A stretch of DNA of 64,000 nt, taken from Buxus sempervirens (Eukaryota; Streptophyta; Magnoliopsida; Buxales; Buxaceae). Shown here piece after piece: positions 57,927-64,000 of the stretch. The position numbers and the translations under genes are program-made. The stretch covers positions 682,001 to 746,000 of the forward strand of contig OX387193.1 of assembly GCA_947561395.2 (NCBI GenBank). The letters are read 5' to 3'. Under the pieces are notes generated by a model, which saw nothing but the letters and a program-made list of their open reading frames with translations, did not search any database and was not told the DNA's origin. How positions within the stretch are numbered: the first letter of the stretch is position 1; every line of letters begins with the position of its first letter.

Positions 57927-60745
57927 TTAGGTCTTGAAAAGCTCCAAACAATGTTCTTGGTCCAGATTTCTACTCCAAAACTTCTGGTAGTACTCGGCAT
58001 AGGTGAAGCTCCGGTACACGGCTGCGGATCCGTTGTCCGTAAGCGCTTTGGGAGGACTGATCACCGCATCGTTAGCAGGGCAAAGCAAGGAAGCCACCGA
58101 AATCCTTTCCTTGTCGGAGTTGACAACGGCTCGATGCCACACACTTTTGTACCTCCCATTACTCAGAGCCTGCAATTTCTCGCCTTTTGTCTGTTAATTT
58201 GATGGGTTATAAATAAATTTGTTGTAGAGCAAGAGGTTTTTTGAGTGCGAAATTTCTTACTTGTAACTGATCACCGATGTTTACGACGAGAGCACCTGGG
58301 TGGGGATTGACTGCGAGCCACTTGCCATCTTTAAGAACTTGCAAGCCTGCGACTTGTTGGTCTGGGAGGAGAATGGTTATAGCGTTGTGGTCGGTATGGC
58401 CTGGCAATCCGTACGTCAACTCTGGCTCGGGACATGGCGGGTAGTAGTTGACAACCACGTGTTGTCCTTGATCGCCCAACACCTTCCCTATGTAATGTCC
58501 TTCGAGGCCCAAGCTCTCGGATATGGCTTCCAGTACTCTGAATCCGAGCTGTCGAACTTCTTTGCAGTATGCACTCACAAAATCCCTGCAATCGATCAGT
58601 ACGGAGATTCTAATTACAAAGACACCATGATGATTAGTGTGTACGTGTTTCGGTAAATGTTTGACCTGTGAATAGACTTAGAGTATTCAGCGGCAAGGAG
58701 GATCTGGTTGACCATATTCTGACCCAAACTATTTTTACTTAACCCGAACCAGACCCATTTCTGAGCCTAGTTTTAGTTCACATCTTCCGCAATCAATGCC
58801 CGTTTCTGCTGGTACCAGTATCACTCAAAAGGTGCCAACGACCAACAAGAAACGGACGGATGCAATCCCGTGTCAGGATGGGCCGCATAACGCCAAATCC
58901 CATCCCAGCCAATGCGTTCCACGTTGGTCCCGCTCTTTAAGGAGGCAAACCAGGTCCCCTGTCTAGCGGGCGGATGAGCTGGGATTGGCAGGGAAGGACT
59001 AACCAGATGAGAGAGGAAAAGGAAAAAGAGATTGTTGTAATGTTTTAGTCCACCAGTATTGCGTGATCCAGGGGAATAAAGGCAGTCTAAAGAGAAACAA
59101 TTTTAATCTGTGGCACATGTGATCGAGCAACCAGACTAAGGAACTGTGAATGTGATACGCTTCGACTTGTAAAGTTTGACAGACACGGGATGTCCATGTG
59201 GGTGGGGAGGAATATGTTCTCGACACCCAAAAAGAAGGGCTCCCATGTCCCCTTGCGAATAAATATTCAGATCGAGCCCCGGATCACAAGTCCACCGTCC
59301 TGTGAATTATACTTAAAGCACCATGCAATTTTACTTAACACGTTAGTGCCATACAATTAAAACTGGTTGACCTAAGTAGAGGAGTGCTTGTATGGTATTA
59401 TGAGATAAGCATATTTCACATAAACAAAAGGATAAATTTTATATAAACCATATATGTTGTATTTATATGGTAAAGATAATCATCATGTTCAAAAGATTTT
59501 GAGTATTACCCAGGCGAGACGAAGGTAACACGCATGAAAATCGTCTACAGTGTACACCTCTGAAAGAGTGTATAGTGGACACTAGTAAATGTGTGGATGC
59601 ATACAGCGTGGGTTGTTAGAGATAAGAGATGCGAATCGGAATAACACTCATTTTGATCGTGAAAGCTGCCGGGAGAAGAAAATTGATAGCATTGTGCGAA
59701 TAAAGTCGAGACATACTGCAGAGCCCACACCTAAGAGACGGTTTGAGCCCGTAAATTGGTTCGACCGTACCCAATTGTCAAAGTGCCAAGTAGGCAAAAC
59801 ACTGTCTTTCCTTTCTCTCCTTCTCTCTCTATTGAAAAACGAAAAAGTGAAACTAATCACTTTTTTAAGAAAGTGTTGTTTGTTTGCCTAATTGGCAAAC
59901 AGGAATGGGTACGGTTGAGCCAATTTACGGGCTCAACCGTGGATGATATGAATCCGCATCCCGCTGCTCGCGTTGGAGGGGTGTGGACTGTAGAGGCCCT
60001 AGAGGGAAGGAAACTCGGGTGAGAAATTTATTTTCCGAGAAGGGAAAGTACATGTTGTGTTGGAGCTGAGGTGGAGAGGGTCCACTTTTTGGACACCTCG
60101 GGAGGGCGACAGTCATTGTCCTTGACTCGAGACGAGGAAATTTTTCTCTTTGTTGAGTTATAAGGGAAATTAAAGATCACTTACTTGAAGGAAGAGGGGT
60201 TGGAAGGCCACTCGTGTACATAGTCGTCGAGTGGGTGGCAATGAAGGCGAAGATAGTCTCTCCAGTTATGGACGGTCTCCTTTTTCACGTTTAAACTCGT
60301 GGACAATCTCATTGTCTTTGACGGGTCATCCGAGTACAACTTCATCTTCTCTTCCAGCGGTAGATGGAAGAAGTCCCGGGCCACCTGCAACATTCTCTCT
60401 GTTGATTCCACAGATATTCCGTGATTGATCACCTGTTACATATGCCCACACCACCCATTAACAACACATATATATATTCCGGCGCAGTCACCAACAACAG
60501 TCAGCAAAGCAAAAACATTATCAACATATACATATAGGGTTAATTACCTGGAAAAACCCAAAAGAATGACACGCATCTCCCGTTTGTTGGATTACCTTCG
60601 CTCTATCGGAACTACCCAAGTCGATCACCGGGATGTTTTCGATGCTGAGGACATCGGAGAGTCTGGGTCTCTCCGATGGGTGTCTCACGTAACTTGGGGG
60701 CAAATGTGAGTGCTTTACTCCGGTAGAAAGGACCTTAGGTTCCAT
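57927..60745 (-). CDS. DMR6/DLO-like 2-oxoglutarate/Fe(II) oxygenase, copy B
   Basis: Paralogue of the gene at 45537-48892 with the same four exons (60745-60548, 60432-60185, 58585-58261, 58169-57927), 337 residues and about 14 amino-acid differences. Iron ligands (H212, D214, H269) and R279/S281 are kept, so it should be catalytically competent. Differences include P215H directly after the HTD motif, Q223P, M192V with A193V before NYYPP, E182G, F113L and F285L. At most of these copy A has the residue I remember from DMR6-type proteins. The exon 3 donor has changed from CAG/GTAAGA to CAA/GTAAGA, which is silent and should still splice. The promoter/leader has a 33-bp retroposition between TATTTAAA and the gene. 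Function as for copy A, possibly with altered substrate use. Confidence 0.93.
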
Positions 60746-60840
60746 GAATTGCCGTCAGGCGGAGTGGTAGAGTGAGAGAGGCGGAAAACGACAAATTAAC
60801 TGTGCTGTCTGTAGCTTCGAGGAAGGTGAGTAATAGCTCG

Positions 60841-60860
60841 TTTTTTTTTTTTTGGTAACG
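60841..60860 (-). mobile_element. Ultra-short poly(A) retroposed insertion in the leader/promoter of gene B
   Basis: A 20-bp insert, on the minus strand CGTTACC plus thirteen A, lies between exact 13-bp copies GAGTAATAGCTCG (60828-60840 and 60861-60873). Copy A has a single GAGTAATATCTCG at the same place, which proves the insertion. It lies between the TATTTAAA element (60878-60885) and the start codon. Confidence 0.85.
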
Positions 60861-60877
60861 GAGTAATAGCTCGTTCG

Positions 60878-60885
60878 TTTAAATA
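60878..60885 (-). promoter_or_regulatory. Candidate TATA element of DMR6-like gene B
   Basis: TATTTAAA on the minus strand, conserved with copy A, but about 140 bp from the start codon instead of 105. Confidence 0.45.
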
Positions 60886-61321
60886 AGATGAGGGTCTAAT
60901 AGTAATGCGTTGATCATTTCTATATGCATACAATTTTCTTGATCATTTCTTCAAAATCTCCGGCTCTTCTATCGCACATGTCTCAATCCAATTGAACAAT
61001 TAACCACAAAACTTAAAAGGTTCTGAGAAAAAACAAAAAGTCCACACTACCTTAATTTTTTTCTATAAATTGAACTATCTTAAAAGCAGTCAAATAAAAT
61101 GGGCTAAATAAAGATTGTGAGTGGCTTAAGGTGGGAATGCCCATTTCTTGTACGTTTTGATATTTTTCTTTAGAAATACAAATACTCACTCACTGTCAAA
61201 AAAAAAAATGTAGATAGGCATCCATCCGTGCATGGGATGCATATCGCACCCCAAATCATTCACGGCACCAGCCGTTGCGTGAATTTCGATGCAGACAATA
61301 TACATCCCCAGCCATCGCACC

Positions 61322-61599
61322 CAAGGTTTACAGTTGAAATTTCAGTTTCTATGCCCCCAACGATGCGTTTCGCTGGAGGAAATCGTCAATTTGCATCGTT
61401 GGCGAAACGGACCGAAACGGGCGAAAAATGTAAATTTTTTATTTTTTTTAATTTTTTTTAGCGAAATGGGCGGCGTGCCGTCGAAATTTCGCCGAAATCC
61501 AAAAAAATATAATTTTTAAATTTTTTTTGCCCATTAAAATTTTCCGGCGTTTCGGTGCCCTGGGCGGCACACCCAGTAGCACCGAAACTTAAAACCTTG
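61322..61599. mobile_element. hAT-like MITE (CAAGGTTT family), member 2
   Basis: 278 bp flanked by exact 8-bp duplications ATCGCACC (61314-61321 and 61600-61607). It shares termini (CAAGGTTTACAG and CAAGGTTTTAAGTTTC) and the GAAACGGACCGAAACGG interior with 57457-57814, with internal deletions. It is absent from copy A. It sits inside the target duplication of the neighbouring poly(A) insert. Confidence 0.9.
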
Positions 61600-61611
61600 A
61601 TCGCACCCCAA

Positions 61612-61639
61612 ATACTACCAAAAAAAAAAAAAAAAAAAA
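61612..61639 (+). mobile_element. Ultra-short poly(A) retroposed insertion, later split by a MITE
   Basis: ATACTACC followed by about twenty A. The right target copy is GCCATCGCACCCCAA (61640-61654). The left copy is the same 15 bp but interrupted by the MITE: GCC plus ATCGCACC before the MITE (61311-61321) and ATCGCACC plus CCAA after it (61600-61611). The poly(A) insert therefore came first. Confidence 0.75.
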
Positions 61640-61869
61640 GCCATCGCACCCCAAGTCATCATATATGATGACTTGGTCAGACCACATGACTCAGAGTGGA
61701 GCAAAAGATACGCTGAGTGATGGACACAAAGCCATCGCACCCCAAACCTTTTCTGAAACACTTTTTGTCGTCGATGTGACGTCGTATGGCTCGTTTCATC
61801 AGTGGACGAATACTTTCCCTTATCTGGTGGGGCTATGGAAGACTACATACATGTGGTTAAACTGAATGG

Positions 61870-62680
61870 GCGAAGAGAATATCATCAGATCATGTTAATT
61901 CAAGCGCACAATTTCCATATATAAAATATGCCATCCGAGATAAGTTTACGCGTGACTCCAAAGACAAGAGAGTGGCGGCTAATGCCACGGTAATTAACGA
62001 CGATGATGAACAGGTGGTTCCGTATTGAACGAAAAAATTAAACTTCTTTCTCCCCTTCCTGGTAATTAGATAATGTCCAGCTGAGTTAGAGAGTAAATTA
62101 CAGTTATCTCCCTTATGTTTCAGAGTCAATTACCTCTATTTGTATAATATAATTTGATTATTTTTATCCCTCATCAATTTTTATTTGAAATAATAAAAAT
62201 TTGTACGATAAAATAACCCATGATTTTTAAATTGATTATTAAGACTTTTAAACCTTAAAAACAAGAATCTTTTTTTTGTTATAAAAATCTCAAAATCTAG
62301 TATATTTTATACTTAAAAGAAGGTCAAATTCATCAAAATATATTCCAATTTTAATATATATATATTTGTACAAAATGGCAGGACATAAAGCATACAATAA
62401 AAATAGAAAGGGGGTAAGTGTCATTAATTTCATAAATCTCAGGAGATATATCTAGCTATATTTGTCGGAAGTCAAAAGGGAGATTAGTGTTAATTTCTCC
62501 ATCTTTAAATAGGGATCGACTAAACTAACTTTAGATGGACATAACTAAGAAATTGCTAAGATAGGCCTACATTTAGCGATCCATAGTGAACATAAATTGG
62601 TGCATCCAAGATTAACCATAATAGGGTGATTTTATAATCATTCTTACGAATAATGTGAGGTAAGCTTCTCCAATTATGCA
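61870..62680. other. AT-rich flank shared with copy A
   Basis: No gene. It aligns with copy A around 50300-51480 apart from the 50684-51270 insert and a local AT-rich gain near 62270-62400. Confidence 0.5.
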
Positions 62681-62682
62681 TC

Positions 62683-63817
62683 TGTTCCTCCGAAATTGGG
62701 CCGGTGTGGACACGTGGCGATGTTGATGATGTGTCTTTGCGCGAGTGTGCCAGTATCGTTTGATACAATGATTTCGAGTCGGATTCTGACCCCGGGTACT
62801 TATTCCGAATCTAAACCGGGATGTCGGTTCAGTCGTACTACAAGTCACCTGTAATAAAATCGGTCAGGCGATAATATAAAGACTAGGAGTTCGGTCTTCG
62901 TTTGGGTTCTTATAGGTGTTTGAAAGCAAAAACAACTAATGGCACAAAACTCTTTTATTATAAAATCGGCCGACGGCCGTAGGCTACAACAGACAATCCC
63001 CAAATGGGAATAAAAAATAAGAAGAAAACTGACAAAGCTTGTAGGACCGGCCTGTCCTGGTCTTATAGCCGTAATCGGGGTATAACAGCAGGAGGAAGGG
63101 GGCGGCTGCTAACAGAGCCAATTCGGGGGATTCACCTTAGATTGCTATTTAACCGAAAATCGCAAGTCACCTGGCTTGATCAAAGCGAGTCTTAGGACCG
63201 GCTACTCGGGATTCTGTAGCTGTGTTAGGGGTACAGAACTGCGAGTCAGGGGCGGCCTCAACTTACTCTTCGGTGGCAGGATTCTGTCGCTGATCGAAGT
63301 AAAGAGGGGTCTAAGGTGTTACTGCGACTTGAAGCAGTGAGAGAAGTCCTAGTTTATCTTTCTGGTTACAGTGTAGGAGAGGGGATAAAGATCACGGATG
63401 ATCAAAATAATATTATAATCGGTTGCGGTTGGATGGATTGTGTCCTTGAGCTCTTCGAGTTTGTGCCTTTTATATCCAATCTTTGACGGTTGCTCAACGT
63501 CCCACTTTTGCACGATTTTCATGGAAGTTGGTCATCTGCAGTCTTCTGCTCTTGAAAGATAACCGCCCGGCCATGATCTTAAATTGGTTATTCTCAAACG
63601 ACCGATGACACGATCTACTGATAATCATGAATATGGTTCGTCGTATGGGTTTACGTAGCCATAACTGAACTCTTGGTCTATGTGTATGCTGACGTGGCCT
63701 ATCTACTAAACAAGGCCTACGTAGATGTCACGTGGCCTTATCTTATTTGTTGGTCTGTATAGGATGTAGATGTGACGTGGCCTTATCTTATTTGTTGGTC
63801 TGTATACGGTGTAAACA
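62683..63817. mobile_element. 1135-bp solo LTR in copy B
   Basis: The insert begins TGTTCCTCCG and ends GTGTAAACA, with flanking GCATC (62678-62682) and ACATC (63818-63822). Copy A has ACATC at the uninterrupted site, so the left flank carries one A-to-G change. TG...CA ends and a 5-bp target duplication define an LTR. No coding frame, primer site or partner LTR is present, so it is a solo LTR. Its orientation is uncertain. Confidence 0.82.
63721..63810. repeat. 45-bp tandem duplication at the end of the solo LTR
   Basis: Two 45-bp units start GTAGATGTCACGTGG and GTAGATGTGACGTGG (63721 and 63766). A partial third relative, GCTGACGTGGCC, lies near 63690. The repeated ACGTGG core is a G-box-type or ABRE-type element, so an enhancer role in the LTR is possible. 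Confidence 0.8.
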
Positions 63818-64000
63818 ACATCATAATCAGTCTCACGTATATGCTGATGCAAGCTACTCAAATTATACATCAGGTTTCTTTATTTACTTAGTTTTAATAA
63901 ATTTCCGTTTTATTTATTCATTTAGTTTATAATTATCTCAACAACTTCATGGACAAACCTCATGCATGTTCAAATATTATTATTAACAAGAAAAAAATTC

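Larger units (their letters stand above)
56786..64000. repeat. Segmental duplication, copy B (with DMR6-like gene B), continuing past the window
   Basis: Direct counterpart of 44115-51665. It lacks the copy A TRIM, intron solo LTR and the 50684-51270 block. It has gained two hAT MITEs, two poly(A) mini-inserts and a 1135-bp solo LTR. The last 180 bp of the window still align with copy A (51490-51665), so the unit extends further. Confidence 0.93.

Noticed and set aside
1..64000. tRNA, snoRNA and known microRNA genes
   Set aside because: None was recognised when reading both strands. Without a covariance-model scan (tRNAscan-SE, Rfam) absence is not proven, and none can be supported.

Overview
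The window is nuclear DNA of a flowering plant. Its genes carry spliceosomal introns and belong to plant-specific families: a B3 factor of the NGATHA/RAV group, a subgroup Ia bHLH, a COMT-type O-methyltransferase and DMR6/DLO-type dioxygenases. The spacers are AT-rich and full of plant transposons (hAT MITEs, Cassandra-like and TRIM LTRs, a Pack-MULE, solo LTRs). I cannot name the species.

Layout. 1-2.7 kb: AT-rich, no gene seen. 2.9-4.2 kb (-): an intronless B3 gene whose B3 domain and C-terminus look like NGATHA but which also keeps a degenerate AP2 domain. 4.5-13 kb: gene-poor, with a promoter-like stretch near 8.86 kb, a SINE candidate, and a hAT-like element (8-bp target duplication) that holds a 5S-bearing Cassandra-type solo LTR. 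13.1-17.7 kb (+): TIM13, two exons around a 4.3-kb intron with an apparent GC donor and two LINE RNase H relics on opposite strands. 19.4 kb: Ty3/gypsy integrase relic. 19.85-23.6 kb (-): NAC-alpha, four exons, with a hAT MITE in intron 2. 26.4-28.6 kb (+): COMT-like methyltransferase, four exons.

30.26-36.82 kb: a 6.57-kb Pack-MULE with an exact 9-bp target duplication. Its terminal inverted repeats are about 1.28 kb and each holds the 5' part of a SAR1 GTPase gene. Between them lie the broken last two exons of a mevalonate diphosphate decarboxylase gene and a 1.7-kb hierarchical 64-bp tandem array. 37.2-39.2 kb (-): a bHLH gene ending 344 bp from the MULE.

44.1-51.7 kb and 56.8 kb-end: direct copies of a segment at least 7 kb long, each with one intact four-exon DMR6-like oxygenase gene (-). 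Because each copy is an empty site for insertions in the other, later events can be polarised: a three-LTR TRIM and a solo LTR in copy A; two hAT MITEs, a 1.1-kb solo LTR and very short poly(A) insertions in copy B. The spacer between the copies holds a broken plastid ribosomal protein L11 exon and little else recognisable.

The genes do not form a pathway. They are independent plant loci in repeat-rich DNA. The oxygenase pair (salicylate turnover and defence by family knowledge) and the COMT gene (phenylpropanoid methylation) are the metabolic genes. All coordinates and splice sites were read by eye, and family assignments rest on remembered family features rather than a database search.
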